From Sphingopyxis indica (lineage in GTDB: Bacteria > Pseudomonadota > Alphaproteobacteria > Sphingomonadales > Sphingomonadaceae), in assembly GCF_900188185.1 (NCBI RefSeq), contig NZ_FZPA01000010.1, forward strand, positions 62,001 to 126,000: a DNA stretch of 64,000 nucleotides, in the 5' to 3' direction. The notes beneath the pieces are model-generated. The model had not been told where the DNA came from, did no database searches, and was given only the letters and a program-made list of their open reading frames with translations. Shown here piece by piece: positions 1 through 9,322 of the stretch; within the stretch, counting starts at the first letter, position 1, and each line of letters begins with the position of its first letter. The translations under genes and the position numbers were made by a program.

Positions 1-564
1 GATGTCCGCGTCAATGCCGAGGATGCGATGCTGCTCGGCGAAGGGCGCGGGTTCGAGATCGCGCAGGGCCGGCTCGGGCCGGGCCGCATCCATCACTGCA
101 TGCGCACGATCGGCGTCGCCGAGGAAGCGCTGGAGAAGATGTGCAAGCGGCTCCAGTCGCGCGTCGCCTTTGGCAAGACGATCGCCGAGCACAGCATCTG
201 GGAACAGCGGATCGCGCGCGCGCGCATCGACATCGAGATGACGCGGCTTCTGTGCCTCAAGGCCGCCGACATGATGGACAAGGTCGGCAACAAGGCCGCC
301 GCGGCCGAGATTGCGGCGATCAAGGTGCAGGCGCCGAACATGGCGCTGAAGATCATCGACGATGCGATCCAGGCGCACGGCGGCGGCGGCGTCAGCGACG
401 ACTTCGGCCTCGCGAGCGCCTATGCGCATCAGCGCACCCTGCGCCTCGCCGACGGCCCCGACGAGGTCCATGCCCGCGCGATCGCGCGCATCGAACTCGC
501 CAAGCACGCGCCGGCGGCGAACGACCCCGGCTTTTCGTCGGGCGACGTCGGGGTTTCGCGCTAA
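1..564 (+). CDS. acyl-CoA dehydrogenase, C-terminal part (ACAD10/11-like)
   Basis: The reading frame is open from the first base and ends in TAA at 562-564, so about 187 C-terminal residues of a roughly 400-residue flavoprotein are visible. The remaining part is the C-terminal helical domain of acyl-CoA dehydrogenases, with the [12 protein letters not shown] segment and the [13 protein letters not shown] segment near the end. The DGPDEVH form is typical of the ACAD10/ACAD11-like branch rather than of classical short-chain enzymes. The APH-type kinase two genes downstream (1764-2831) is the other half of the fused ACAD10/11 proteins of animals. That supports a role in 4-hydroxyacyl-CoA breakdown, but the substrate is inferred. 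The flavin-binding N-terminal half lies outside the window. Confidence 0.9.
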   Translation, partial: DVRVNAEDAMLLGEGRGFEIAQGRLGPGRIHHCMRTIGVAEEALEKMCKRLQSRVAFGKTIAEHSIWEQRIARARIDIEMTRLLCLKAADMMDKVGNKAAAAEIAAIKVQAPNMALKIIDDAIQAHGGGGVSDDFGLASAYAHQRTLRLADGPDEVHARAIARIELAKHAPAANDPGFSSGDVGVSR

Positions 565-565
565 G

Positions 566-660
566 CTCCCCTCCCGTCAGCGGGAGGGGCCGGGGGAGGG
601 CCTGTCCCGGTTCGCATTCAACATCCCTTCCCCTAACCCCTCCCGCAAGCGGGAGGGGGA
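566..660. repeat. paired GC-rich palindrome repeat (family A, copy 1)
   Basis: Two palindromes of the type CCCCTCCCG-loop-CGGGAGGGG (568-589 and 637-658) enclose about 47 bases. The same unit recurs many times in this window between genes. Here it fills the gap between the acyl-CoA dehydrogenase and the alcohol dehydrogenase and may act as a transcription attenuator. Confidence 0.85.
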
Positions 661-675
661 TGAACGGAGATTATC

Positions 676-1767
676 ATGACCAAAGCCGCCGTCCTGATCG
701 AACCCGGCAAGCCGCTCATCGTCGAAGAGGTCGTCGTCGACAAGCCCGGCCCGCACGAGGTGCGCATCCGCACCGCCGCGTGCGGCTTGTGCCATTCGGA
801 CCTCCACTTCATCGACGGCGCCTATCCGCATCCCCTTCCGGCCATTCCCGGCCACGAGGCCGCGGGCATCGTCGAGGCGGTGGGAAGCGAAGTGCGCACG
901 GTGAAGCCCGGCGATGCGGTCGTCACCTGCCTTTCGGCCTTTTGCGGTCACTGCGAGTTCTGCGTCACCGGGCGCATGTCGCTATGCATGGGCGGCGACA
1001 CGCGGCGCGCGCCCGGCGAACCGCCGCGCATCACGCGCCCCGACGGCAGCGTGGTCAACCAGATGCTGAACCTTTCCGCCTTTTCGGAAGTGATGCTGGT
1101 CCACGAACATGCGTGCGTCGCGATCGACCCCGACATGCCGCTCGACCGTGCGGCGGTGATCGGCTGCGCGGTGACGACCGGCGCGGGGACGATCTTCAAC
1201 GCGTGCAAGCTGACGCCGGGCGAAACGGTCGCGGTCGTCGGTTGCGGCGGCGTCGGGCTCGCGACGATCAACGCTGCGAAAATCGCCGGCGCGGGGCGCA
1301 TCATCGCCGCCGACCCGGTGCCGGAAAAGCGCGCGCTCGCCGAAAAGCTCGGCGCGACCGACACCGTCGATGCGCTCGCCGACGATGCCGCGAAGCAGAT
1401 CGTCGAGATGACCAGGGGCGGCGTCGATCATGCGATCGAGGCTGTGGGGCGTCCGGCCTCGGCCAGCCTTGCGGTCGCATCGCTGCGCCGCGGCGGCACC
1501 GCGACGATCCTCGGCATGATGCCGCTCGCCGAAAAGGTCGGGCTCGGCGCGATGGACCTGCTTTCGGGCAAGAAATTGCAGGGCGCGATCATGGGCGGCA
1601 ACCGCTTCCCGGTCGACATCCCGCGGCTCGTCGATTTCTACCTGCGCGGGCTGCTCGACCTCGACTCGATCGTCGCCGAAACGATCCCGCTCGAAAAGAT
1701 CAACGAGGGCTTCGACAAGATGAAGAAGGGCGATTCCGCGCGGTCGGTGATCGTATTCGACCAATGA
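676..1767 (+). CDS. zinc-dependent alcohol dehydrogenase (MDR family)
   Basis: This 363-residue protein has the layout of class III-like medium-chain alcohol dehydrogenases: an N-terminal GroES-like domain and a Rossmann domain. The catalytic zinc site is recognisable as CGLCHSDLH with PGHEAAG further on. The structural zinc loop has four cysteines spaced C-x2-C-x2-C-x7-C in the CGHCEFC stretch. The NAD-binding glycines are VVGCGGVGLA. It should oxidise an alcohol or hydroxyacid derivative with NAD. The start ATG follows an ACGGAG-type ribosome site placed just after a palindromic repeat. It overlaps the kinase gene behind it by ATGA, so the two are probably translated together. The physiological substrate cannot be read from the sequence. 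Confidence 0.93.
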   Translation: MTKAAVLIEPGKPLIVEEVVVDKPGPHEVRIRTAACGLCHSDLHFIDGAYPHPLPAIPGHEAAGIVEAVGSEVRTVKPGDAVVTCLSAFCGHCEFCVTGRMSLCMGGDTRRAPGEPPRITRPDGSVVNQMLNLSAFSEVMLVHEHACVAIDPDMPLDRAAVIGCAVTTGAGTIFNACKLTPGETVAVVGCGGVGLATINAAKIAGAGRIIAADPVPEKRALAEKLGATDTVDALADDAAKQIVEMTRGGVDHAIEAVGRPASASLAVASLRRGGTATILGMMPLAEKVGLGAMDLLSGKKLQGAIMGGNRFPVDIPRLVDFYLRGLLDLDSIVAETIPLEKINEGFDKMKKGDSARSVIVFDQ

Positions 1768-2831
1768 GCATCGACGCGCAGAAGCTGTTTTCGGGCACCG
1801 TCGCGCCCGAGGGCGCCGACATCCTCGACGAGGCGAAGCTGACCGCGTGGATGGAGGCGAATGTCGAGGGTTTCAGAGGGCCGCTGACGCAGAGCAAGTT
1901 CGCCGGCGGCCAGTCGAACCCGACCTACAGGATCGCCTCGCCGTCGGGCAATTATGTGCTGCGCCGCAAGCCGTTCGGCAAGCTGCTGCCCTCGGCGCAC
2001 GCGGTCGACCGCGAATATAAGGTGCAGGCGGGGCTGCACAAAATGGGCTTTCCGGTCGCGCGCCAATATGGGCTGTGCACCGACGAGGCGGTGGTCGGCA
2101 GCTGGTTCTATGTGATGGCGATGGTCGACGGCCATACGATCTGGGACGGCTCGATGCCGGGGGCGACCCCCGAAAACCGCCGCGCGACCTATTTCGCGAT
2201 GATCGACACGCTCGCCGCGCTGCACGGCGTCGATGTCGAGGCGGCGGGGCTGTCGGACTATGGCAAGCCGGGCAATTATTTCGGGCGCCAGGTCGACCGC
2301 TGGACCAGGCAATACAAGCTCTCCGAAACCGAGACGATGGACGAGATGGAGCAGCTGATCGCGTTCCTTCCCGCGACCTTGCCCGAACAGACGCGCACCA
2401 GCGTCGTCCACGGCGACTATCGGATCGACAATATGATCTGGGCAAAGGACCGCGCAGAGGTGCTCGCGGTGCTCGACTGGGAGCTGTCGACCCTGGGCGA
2501 TCCGCTCGCCGACTTCACCTATGTCGCGATGGCGTGGGTGACCGAGAATGGCGGGCGCTCGGGGGTGATGGACCTCGACCGCGCGGCCCTCGGCATTCCC
2601 GAGCTCGACGCGGTGGTCGAGCGCTATTGCGCCGCGACGGGGCGCGACAGCGTGCCCGACATGAACTGGTATTTCGCCTATAATTTCTTCCGCCTCGCGG
2701 GCATCATGCAGGGCATCAAGAAGCGCGTGATCGACGGCACCGCCTCGTCGGCACATGCGAAGGAAATGTCCGAACGCGTGCGGCCGCTCGCGCAGCGCGC
2801 TTGGGATTTTGCACGAAAGGCAGGCGCATGA
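1764..2831 (+). CDS. APH-family phosphotransferase (ACAD10/11-type, LvaA-like)
   Basis: The 355-residue product is an aminoglycoside-phosphotransferase-fold kinase. The Brenner motif is HGDYRIDN with D218 and N223, and the metal-binding aspartate D238 sits in LDWELSTLGDP. That LDWELST(L/I)G wording is the signature of the kinase half of ACAD10/ACAD11 and of bacterial LvaA, which phosphorylate 4-hydroxyacyl-CoA so that a partner acyl-CoA dehydrogenase-like enzyme can remove the phosphate. It is therefore not likely to be a resistance enzyme. The start ATG overlaps the stop of the alcohol dehydrogenase, and its own stop overlaps the next start, so the genes form one operon. Function is inferred from family and context. 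Confidence 0.88.
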   Translation: MSIDAQKLFSGTVAPEGADILDEAKLTAWMEANVEGFRGPLTQSKFAGGQSNPTYRIASPSGNYVLRRKPFGKLLPSAHAVDREYKVQAGLHKMGFPVARQYGLCTDEAVVGSWFYVMAMVDGHTIWDGSMPGATPENRRATYFAMIDTLAALHGVDVEAAGLSDYGKPGNYFGRQVDRWTRQYKLSETETMDEMEQLIAFLPATLPEQTRTSVVHGDYRIDNMIWAKDRAEVLAVLDWELSTLGDPLADFTYVAMAWVTENGGRSGVMDLDRAALGIPELDAVVERYCAATGRDSVPDMNWYFAYNFFRLAGIMQGIKKRVIDGTASSAHAKEMSERVRPLAQRAWDFARKAGA

Positions 2832-3604
2832 ATCTCTTCGATATGAGCGGCGAGGTCGCGCTGATCACCGGATCGTCGCGCGGCATCGGCAAAGCCATTG
2901 CGGAAGCGATGGCCGAGCAGGGCGCGAAGGTCGTGATTTCGAGCCGCAAGCAGGATGCGTGCGACGCGACCGCGGCGGCGATCAACGCGAAACACGGGCG
3001 GGGCACCGCGATCGCGGTCGCGGCGAACATTTCCTCGAAGGAGGATCTTCAAAATCTGGTCGCCGAAACGCGGCGCGCCTTCGGCAAGATCACGACGCTC
3101 GTCTGCAACGCGGCGTCGAATCCCTATTACGGCCCGGGGCTCGGCATCGCTGACGAGCAGTTCCGCAAGATCATGGACAATAATATCCTGTCGAACCACT
3201 GGCTGATTTCGATGGTCGCGCCCGAACTGATCGCACAGGGCGGCGGCGCGATCACGATCATCAGCTCGATCGGCGGGCTGAAGGGATCGCCGATCATCGG
3301 CGCCTATTGCATCTCCAAGGCCGCCGACATGCAGATGGCGCGCAACTTCGCGGTCGAGTTCGGGGAAAGCGGCGTGCGCGTCAATTGCATCGCGCCGGGG
3401 CTGATCCGCACCGAGATGGCGCGCGCCTTGTGGGAAAATCCCGAGACGCTCAAACGATCGACCGCCGCCGCGTGCCTCAAGCGCATCGGCGAGCCGCACG
3501 AGATCGCGGGCGCCGCGGTCTTCCTCGCGTCGAAAGCGGGGGCTTTCACAACCGGCCAGACCATCGTCTGCGATGGCGGCGCCACGATTTCGGGAGGCGC
3601 ATGA
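2828..3604 (+). CDS. short-chain dehydrogenase/reductase (SDR), first of two
   Basis: This is a classical SDR of 258 residues. The cofactor motif is [10 protein letters not shown] near residue 14, the serine lies in IISSIGG, and the catalytic Tyr160-x3-Lys164 is in YCISKAA. The C-terminus ends with the usual [12 protein letters not shown]. The chosen start is the ATG overlapping the kinase stop (ATGA); an upstream in-frame start would overlap more of the kinase gene. It sits between an ACAD10/11-like kinase and a second SDR. A role in oxidising or reducing a hydroxyacyl or ketoacyl intermediate of that pathway is likely, as for LvaD in levulinate catabolism. The substrate remains unknown. Confidence 0.93.
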   Translation: MNLFDMSGEVALITGSSRGIGKAIAEAMAEQGAKVVISSRKQDACDATAAAINAKHGRGTAIAVAANISSKEDLQNLVAETRRAFGKITTLVCNAASNPYYGPGLGIADEQFRKIMDNNILSNHWLISMVAPELIAQGGGAITIISSIGGLKGSPIIGAYCISKAADMQMARNFAVEFGESGVRVNCIAPGLIRTEMARALWENPETLKRSTAAACLKRIGEPHEIAGAAVFLASKAGAFTTGQTIVCDGGATISGGA

Positions 3605-4407
3605 TGGGCGCATTGGACGGCAAGATCGCGATCATTACCGGTGCCGGCTCGGGAATCGGCCGCGCAAGCGCGCTGCGCTTCGCCGCCGAGGGCGCGCGGC
3701 TCGTCATCGGCGACAAGACGGCGGCGGTACACGACACGGCGGCGGCGGTGAAGGACGCGGGCGGCGAAGTCGTCGCGCTCGAAATCGACGCCGGGGTCGA
3801 AGCCGATGTCGCGAAGCTCGTCGCGGCCGCGCAGGGCACCTATGGCGGGCTCGACATCGCCTTCGCCAACGCCGGGATCATCGGCGACATGGGCGGCATC
3901 TTCGACATCACGCCCGAGGGCTGGGCCGAAACGCTGCGCGTCAATCTGATCGGCCCCGCGCTGATGGTGAAACATGCGGGCAGGGCGATGGTCGACCAGG
4001 GGCGCGGCGGCGCGATCGTGCTGACCGCGAGCGTCGCGGGGCTCAATTCGGGCGCGGGTCCCGCCGCCTATTCGGCGTCGAAGGCCGGCGTGATAAACCT
4101 TGCCAAGACCGCGGCGCAGCAGATGACGACCGCTAATGTCCGCGTCAACGCGATCTGCCCCGGCCTCACCGAAACCGGCATGACGCGCCCGACTTTCGAC
4201 TATGCGAAGGAAAAGGGCGTGACGCACAAGATCGGCCAGCTCAATCCGCTGAAGCGCGCGGGGCAGCCCGAGGAGCTTGCCAATGTCGCGCTGTTCCTCG
4301 CGAGCGATCAGGCGAGCTATGTCAACGGTCAGGCGATCGCGGTCGACGGCGGCCTTACCAGCTCGCACCCGGTGACGCGCCAGCTGCTCGGCCAGACGTC
4401 GCATTAG
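3601..4407 (+). CDS. short-chain dehydrogenase/reductase (SDR), second of two
   Basis: A 268-residue SDR with [11 protein letters not shown] at the nucleotide site, NAGI in strand 4, and catalytic Tyr157-x3-Lys161 in YSASKAG. Its start overlaps the first SDR's stop as ATGA. Another ATG directly follows (3604), so the exact initiator is uncertain by one codon. The two SDRs differ clearly in sequence, so they are not a recent duplication and probably catalyse different steps. It is the last tightly coupled gene of the operon; about 100 bases with a short palindrome follow before the serine hydrolase gene. Confidence 0.93.
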   Translation: MMGALDGKIAIITGAGSGIGRASALRFAAEGARLVIGDKTAAVHDTAAAVKDAGGEVVALEIDAGVEADVAKLVAAAQGTYGGLDIAFANAGIIGDMGGIFDITPEGWAETLRVNLIGPALMVKHAGRAMVDQGRGGAIVLTASVAGLNSGAGPAAYSASKAGVINLAKTAAQQMTTANVRVNAICPGLTETGMTRPTFDYAKEKGVTHKIGQLNPLKRAGQPEELANVALFLASDQASYVNGQAIAVDGGLTSSHPVTRQLLGQTSH

Positions 4408-4447
4408 GAGATGGTGATTTTCGACATCGAGCAACCCTGCGATAGCC

Positions 4448-4474
4448 GTGTGTCCCCGCCTTCGCGGGAGCACA
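4448..4474. repeat. short palindromic repeat (family C, copy 1)
   Basis: A hairpin with core CCCGCCTTCGCGGG flanked by TGTGTC and GAGCACA. A near-identical unit in opposite orientation is present at 59783-59810. It lies between the SDR operon and the serine hydrolase gene. Confidence 0.7.
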
Positions 4475-4514
4475 GGCTTTTTCCATCGAAGACAGCCATG
4501 ACCGGAACACATTG

Positions 4515-5717
4515 ATGACCCACGGATTCGACACCGCGCGGCTCGACCGCATTCCCGCCTTCCTCGGCGCCAAATATGTCGATAGCGGGCGCCTGCCCAA
4601 TGCGGCGACTTTGGTGTCGCGGCGCGGCGAGATCGCGCATCTGTCATGCATCGGCGAGGCGCGGCCGGGCGAGGCGCTGAAGGAGGATGCGATCTTCCGC
4701 ATCGCGAGCATGACCAAGCCGATTACCAGCATCGCCTTCATGATGCTGCTCGAAGAGGGCAAGGTCGCGCTGTCCGACCCGCTCGTCAAATATTGCCCCG
4801 AATTCAGGGAAACCGGCGTGTTCGTCGCCGGCGGCGGCAATGTCCCCTTTCTGACCCGCCCGCCGGCGCGGCCGATCCTGATGGTCGATCTGCTGCGCCA
4901 TACCGCGGGGCTGACCTACAGCTTTCAGGAACGCACCCCCGTCGACGCCGCTTACCGCAAGACGAAAATCGACGATTTCGACGCCGATTATACGATGGAC
5001 AGCTTCATCGCGGCGCTCGCGAAGATTCCGCTCCAGTTCGACCCCGGCGCGCACTGGAATTATTCGATGGCGACCGACGTGCTCGGCGCGGTGATCGAAC
5101 GGATCGAGGGCAAGCCCTTTGCTGAGGTCCTGCACGATCGCATCTTCGCACCCCTCGGCATGGTCGACACCGGATTCAAGGTGCCGGCCGGCGAGCAGCA
5201 TCGCCTGACCGACTGCTATGCCTTCGACCCCAAGGCGAAGATGAAGCCGTTCGACAGCGGCGCGCGCAGCCGCTGGGCGAAGGATCGCAGTTTCCATTCG
5301 GGCGGCGGCGGGCTCGTTTCGACGCTTGCCGACTATCACCGTTTCTGCCTGATGCTGCTCGGCGGCGGCAAGCTGGGCGGTGTGCGGATCGTCAGCCGCA
5401 AGACGCTCGACCTGATGACGTCGAACCACCTCGTCGGCGGCGGCGATTTGACCCAGCATAGCGTTGGCATTTTCAGTGAGGATGAAAATGCGGGGGTCGG
5501 CTTCGGGCTCGGCTTTGCGGTCACGCTCGATCCGGCGCGCGCGGGCATCCCGGGCTCGGCGGGCGATTTCTATTGGGGCGGCATGTTCTCGACCGGCTTC
5601 TTCGTCGATCCGGTCGAGGAGATCTGCATGGTGTTCATGACCCAGCTCATGCCCTCTTCGACCTATCCCGTGCGGCGCGAGGTCAAGACTCTCGTCCACG
5701 CTGCGATCGACGACTGA
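4515..5717 (+). CDS. class C beta-lactamase-like serine hydrolase (esterase family VIII)
   Basis: The 400-residue protein has the penicillin-binding serine hydrolase fold. Ser65 and Lys68 form the SxxK motif in [10 protein letters not shown], and Tyr183 lies in the [10 protein letters not shown] stretch that takes the place of YxN. No clear signal peptide is present, which argues against a periplasmic beta-lactamase. Relatives in acyl-CoA clusters act as family VIII carboxylesterases or lactonases. The ATG at 4515 is preferred over the TTG one codon earlier. The gene stands alone between an SDR operon and a FadB-like gene, so it may release acyl or lactone substrates for that pathway. This last point is inference. 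Confidence 0.88.
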   Translation: MTHGFDTARLDRIPAFLGAKYVDSGRLPNAATLVSRRGEIAHLSCIGEARPGEALKEDAIFRIASMTKPITSIAFMMLLEEGKVALSDPLVKYCPEFRETGVFVAGGGNVPFLTRPPARPILMVDLLRHTAGLTYSFQERTPVDAAYRKTKIDDFDADYTMDSFIAALAKIPLQFDPGAHWNYSMATDVLGAVIERIEGKPFAEVLHDRIFAPLGMVDTGFKVPAGEQHRLTDCYAFDPKAKMKPFDSGARSRWAKDRSFHSGGGGLVSTLADYHRFCLMLLGGGKLGGVRIVSRKTLDLMTSNHLVGGGDLTQHSVGIFSEDENAGVGFGLGFAVTLDPARAGIPGSAGDFYWGGMFSTGFFVDPVEEICMVFMTQLMPSSTYPVRREVKTLVHAAIDD

Positions 5718-5741
5718 TTACCCAGACCAAGGAGCTTTCCC

Positions 5742-7775
5742 ATGTCCGATGAAACCCCCAACTCCGTCACGATGCAGAAGGATGGCGAGGTCGCCGTCAT
5801 CATCGTCAACAATCCGCCGGTCAACGCGCTGTCGTGGCACGTCCGCGAAGGGCTGAAGACCCATTTCGAAGCCGCGCTCGCCGATGACGGCGTCAAGGCG
5901 ATCGTGCTGCGCTGCGACGGCGCGACCTTCATCGCCGGCGCCGACATCAGCGAATTCGGCAAACCGCCGCGCGGCCCCGATTTCAACGCGGTGCTCAACA
6001 TGATCGAGGCGGCGGCGAAGCCCGTCGTCGCGGCGATCCACGGCACCGCGCTCGGCGGCGGGCTCGAAACCGCGCTCGTCTGCCACTATCGCGTCGCGGT
6101 GCCGTCGGCAAAGCTCGGGGTGCCCGAGGTCAAGCTCGGCCTGCTTCCCGGCGCGGGCGGGACGCAGCGCCTGCCGCGCGTCGTCGGGGTCGAGGCCGCG
6201 GCGACGATGACCTCGCTCGGCGATCCCGTTCCGGCGCCCAAGGCGAAGGAGATGGGCCTCGTTGATGAACTGGCGGGCGAGGACAGCCTTGCCGCCGACG
6301 CGATTGCTTTCGCGCGCGCCAGGATCGCCGACGGCCCGCGCCCGACGCGCGAGCGCGAGGTGTTCGGCGACGTCGCCGCGATCGAGCAGCTCAAGGCCAA
6401 GAACGCCAAGCGCTGGCGCGGCTTCGAGGCGCCCTATGCCAATCTCGCCTGCGTCGAGGCGGCGACGCGCCTGCCCTTCGACGAAGGGCTCGCGTTCGAG
6501 CGGCAGGAATTCATGAAGCTGATGATGGGCAGCCAGTCGGCGGCACAGCGCCACATCTTCTTCGCCGAACGCCAGGCCGCGAAGATCGACGGTCTGCCCA
6601 AGGACATCAAGCTGCGCGACGTGAAGAAGGTCGGCATCATCGGCGCCGGCACGATGGGCGGCGGCATCATGATGAACTTTCTGCAAAAGGGCATCCCATG
6701 CACGATCGTCGAGATGCAGCAGGAGGCGCTCGACCGCGGGCTCGGCGTCGTGCGCAAGAATTATGATGCAAGCGCCGCAAAGGGCCGCTTCAAGCCCGAG
6801 CAGGTCGAGTCGATGATGGGGCTGATCACACCATCGCTCGAGCTGGAGGCGCTCGCCGATTGCGACCTCATCATCGAGGCGGTCTATGAGAATATGGACG
6901 TCAAGAAGGAGATTTTCGGCAAGCTCGACAAGATTGCGAAGCCCGGCGCGATCCTCGCGTCGAACACCAGCTATCTCGACGTCAACGAAATCGCCGCATC
7001 GACGAGCCGGCCCGGCGACGTGCTCGGCATGCACTTCTTCTCGCCCGCGAATGTGATGAAGCTGCTCGAGGTGGTGCGCGGCGACAAGACCGCCGACGAT
7101 GTGCTCGCGACCGCGATGGCTACGGGCAAAAAGATCGGCAAGGTCGCGGTGGTCGCGGGCGTGTGCCACGGCTTCATCGGCAACCGCATGCTCGCGCCGC
7201 GCCAGATCGAGGCGCAGAAGCTGCTCCTCGAAGGCGCGACCCCGGCGCAGGTCGACAAGGTGCATGTCGATTTCGGCATGCCGATGGGGCCGTTCCAGAT
7301 GAGCGACCTCGCCGGCGTCGACATCGGCTGGCACCGCGACCCGAACCGGATCGAAAGCATCCGCGACGCGCTATGCGCCGAGGGCCGCTGGGGCCAGAAG
7401 AAGCAGGCGGGCTTTTACGACTACGATGATAAGCGCAACCCGTCGGAAAGCCCGCGCGTCGCCGAGATCATCGAGGAGTTCCGCCAGAAGGCCGGGGTCG
7501 AAAAGCGCGAGATCAGCGACCAGGAAATCGTCGAGCGCACGCTTTATCCGATGGTCAACGAAGGCGCGCTGATCCTCGAGGAAGGCAAGGCGCAGCGCGC
7601 GAGCGACATCGACGTCGTGTGGATCTATGGCTATGGCTGGCCGGTCTATCGCGGCGGCCCGATGTTCTGGGCGGGGCTCGAAGGCACCGACAAGATCGCC
7701 GCGGCGCTGGAAAAACATGGTTTCGAGGTGGCGCCGCTGCTCAAGGAAAAGGCCGCGGCGAAAGCCGGGTTCTGA
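5742..7775 (+). CDS. bifunctional enoyl-CoA hydratase / 3-hydroxyacyl-CoA dehydrogenase (FadB/FadJ type)
   Basis: The 677-residue product carries an N-terminal crotonase domain (about residues 10-200, with LGGGLETA and [16 protein letters not shown] holding the two acidic residues). A 3-hydroxyacyl-CoA dehydrogenase domain follows, with GAGTMGG from about residue 298, and then two C-terminal helical repeats. It should convert trans-2-enoyl-CoA to 3-ketoacyl-CoA with NAD, a beta-oxidation step. The segment CHGFIGNR replaces the usual PGFxxNR wording but keeps GFxxNR. An AAGGAG ribosome site precedes the ATG. A terminator-like palindrome follows the stop. The gene completes the catabolic block of the first 8 kb. 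Confidence 0.95.
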   Translation: MSDETPNSVTMQKDGEVAVIIVNNPPVNALSWHVREGLKTHFEAALADDGVKAIVLRCDGATFIAGADISEFGKPPRGPDFNAVLNMIEAAAKPVVAAIHGTALGGGLETALVCHYRVAVPSAKLGVPEVKLGLLPGAGGTQRLPRVVGVEAAATMTSLGDPVPAPKAKEMGLVDELAGEDSLAADAIAFARARIADGPRPTREREVFGDVAAIEQLKAKNAKRWRGFEAPYANLACVEAATRLPFDEGLAFERQEFMKLMMGSQSAAQRHIFFAERQAAKIDGLPKDIKLRDVKKVGIIGAGTMGGGIMMNFLQKGIPCTIVEMQQEALDRGLGVVRKNYDASAAKGRFKPEQVESMMGLITPSLELEALADCDLIIEAVYENMDVKKEIFGKLDKIAKPGAILASNTSYLDVNEIAASTSRPGDVLGMHFFSPANVMKLLEVVRGDKTADDVLATAMATGKKIGKVAVVAGVCHGFIGNRMLAPRQIEAQKLLLEGATPAQVDKVHVDFGMPMGPFQMSDLAGVDIGWHRDPNRIESIRDALCAEGRWGQKKQAGFYDYDDKRNPSESPRVAEIIEEFRQKAGVEKREISDQEIVERTLYPMVNEGALILEEGKAQRASDIDVVWIYGYGWPVYRGGPMFWAGLEGTDKIAAALEKHGFEVAPLLKEKAAAKAGF

Positions 7776-7784
7776 TCCCAATAT

Positions 7785-7806
7785 CCCCTCCCCTTCAGGG
7801 GAGGGG
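7785..7806 (+). terminator. GC-rich palindrome, likely terminator (family A, copy 2)
   Basis: A perfect CCCCTCCCCTTC-AGGGGAGGGG hairpin lies 10 bases after the stop of the bifunctional beta-oxidation gene. It is followed by CTTAATTT rather than a clean T run. It belongs to the same repeat family as the paired palindromes elsewhere, so a terminator role is plausible but secondary. Confidence 0.55.
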
Positions 7807-7927
7807 CTTAATTTCGTCCCGATGCGGGGCAGGCGGCCCTTCGTTTGTCGGCGTCCTGCGTCCGGCGCGGGCGAAAAGTTGCGATTGAAGGTTAAAGCAC
7901 TGGCAAGACCCGCCGTTAGGGCAGAGC

Positions 7928-8161
7928 ATGGACGCCATGCCCTTCGCCGCTGCCCTGATGCTGCTCGCCGCCGCCGCACCGGCCGCCACGCCGGCGCCGC
8001 AGGCGAGCGCCGTCGGCGTCGCCCGCGCGCGCATCGTCGCGCCGGCCGAGGTTCGGCGGGTGAACGGCAAGCTCGAAATCCGCAGCGGCGATGCCAAGGC
8101 GCCGCGGCAGGTGCATCGCACCACGCGCCGCGACGGCGGCGAGACGGCGGACTTTTATTGA
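7928..8161 (+). CDS. small exported hypothetical protein
   Basis: The 77-residue product starts with a hydrophobic alanine/leucine-rich segment resembling a Sec signal peptide (cleavage perhaps after residue 20-25). A basic, charged tail follows with no recognised domain. It is not homologous to anything I can name. The reading frame has the usual GC-rich third-position pattern and stands alone between two repeat clusters. The assignment as a real gene is moderate; it could also be a chance frame in GC-rich DNA. Confidence 0.5.
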   Translation: MDAMPFAAALMLLAAAAPAATPAPQASAVGVARARIVAPAEVRRVNGKLEIRSGDAKAPRQVHRTTRRDGGETADFY

Positions 8162-8215
8162 ACGATCCACGACGGCCGATATCGACTCTCGAGCTGGAGC
8201 CGATCCAAACACTCT

Positions 8216-8291
8216 CGTCATCCCGGACTTGATCCGGGATCCAGTTCCCCCCGTCGGCTCGAATGGATCCCGGATCAAGTCCGGGATGACG
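8216..8291. repeat. 27-bp perfect inverted repeat (family B, copy 1)
   Basis: Two 27-base arms, each containing TCCCGGACTTGATCCGGGA or its complement, are exact reverse complements (8216-8242 and 8265-8291) around a 22-base spacer. Each arm is itself nearly palindromic. A closely related copy is at 54225-54297, where it overlaps the end of the portal gene. Confidence 0.85.
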
Positions 8292-8325
8292 AAGATTTCG
8301 AGGCGGCCCTTGCCTGGTCCCTCAT

Positions 8326-9201
8326 TCAGCCCTGCAACGTCCGGATGATCGCCGAAAAGTCATGGCCGCCCTCGTCGGCCGCGACGAAGGCTTCGTAAAG
8401 CTCGCGCGCGCGGCTGCCCATCGGGACTTGCGCCTCGACGCTCGCTGCGGCTTCCATCGCGAGCCGCAGATCCTTGAGCATCAGCGCCGCGGCGAACCCG
8501 CCCTGATAGTCGTTGTCGGCGGGGGTCGTGGGGCCGACGCCGGGGAGCGGCGCATAGCTGGTCAGCGACCAGCATTGCCCCGACGACACGCTCGCGATGT
8601 CGAAGAATTTCTGCGGGTCGAGCCCCAGCTTCTGCGCGAGCGCAAGGCTTTCGCACGTCGCGATCATCGACGCGCCGAGCAGCATGTTGTTGCAGATCTT
8701 CGCCGCCTGTCCTGCGCCCGCCTCGCCCGCATGGATCACCGCCTTGCCCATCGCGCCGAGGATCGGCTCGCTCCGCGCAAAGGCGCCGCCGGTGCCGCCG
8801 ACCATGAAGGTCAGCGTGCCCGCGTTGGCGGCGGCGATGCCGCCCGAAACCGGTGCATCGACCGCGACGAGGCCCTTCGCCGTCGCAGCTTCGATATTGG
8901 CGCGCGCGGTGGCGACGTCGATCGTCGAGCAATCGAGCAGCAAGGTGCCGGGTGCGGCATTGGGGAAGACGTCGGCTTCATAAACGCCCGCGACATGCTT
9001 GCCCGCGGGGAGCATGGTGACGACAGCCTCGGCGCCGGTCACCGCTTCGGCCGCCGACGAGGTGCGCTGGCAGCCGGCTTCGACCGCGCGCGCCAGCGCC
9101 TCTTCGCTGAGGTCGAAGGCGCGGACGTCATGCCCCGCCTTCGCGAGGTTCGCGGCCATCCCGCCGCCCATATTGCCGAGTCCGATAATGGCGATTTTCA
9201 T
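8326..9201 (-). CDS. mmsB: 3-hydroxyisobutyrate dehydrogenase
   Basis: A 291-residue beta-hydroxyacid dehydrogenase. It opens with the dinucleotide motif IIGLGNMGGGMAANLAKAG, has the substrate-binding DAPVSGGIAAANAGTLTFM segment, and the catalytic lysine region AGQAAKICNNML. It oxidises 3-hydroxyisobutyrate to methylmalonate semialdehyde in valine degradation. It is the last gene of a minus-strand cluster that also encodes the acyl-CoA dehydrogenase, hydratase, hydrolase and semialdehyde dehydrogenase of the same route. The match of all pathway steps makes this call firm. A repeat pair separates it from the hydratase gene. Confidence 0.96.
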   Translation of the reverse strand: MKIAIIGLGNMGGGMAANLAKAGHDVRAFDLSEEALARAVEAGCQRTSSAAEAVTGAEAVVTMLPAGKHVAGVYEADVFPNAAPGTLLLDCSTIDVATARANIEAATAKGLVAVDAPVSGGIAAANAGTLTFMVGGTGGAFARSEPILGAMGKAVIHAGEAGAGQAAKICNNMLLGASMIATCESLALAQKLGLDPQKFFDIASVSSGQCWSLTSYAPLPGVGPTTPADNDYQGGFAAALMLKDLRLAMEAAASVEAQVPMGSRARELYEAFVAADEGGHDFSAIIRTLQG

Positions 9202-9206
9202 ATCTG

Positions 9207-9316
9207 CTCCCCTCCCGCTTGCGGGAGGGGCCGGGGGAGGGCCTGTCCCGTATATTGCACATTGCCGGGAGGACGAACACGCCCTCCCCTGACCCCTCCC
9301 GCAAGCGGGAGGGGGA
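9207..9316. repeat. paired GC-rich palindromes (family A, copy 3)
   Basis: Two CCCTCCCGC-TT/AA-GCGGGAGGG palindromes (about 9209-9230 and 9293-9314) with a 62-base centre that includes GGGGGAGGGCCTGTCCCG, a stretch shared with copy 1 at 566-660. It sits between enoyl-CoA hydratase and mmsB. Confidence 0.85.
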
Positions 9317-9322
9317 CTGAAA

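Noticed and set aside
7627..8232. Frame across the end of the beta-oxidation gene and the small gene
   Set aside because: It overlaps two better frames and contains repeat sequence.
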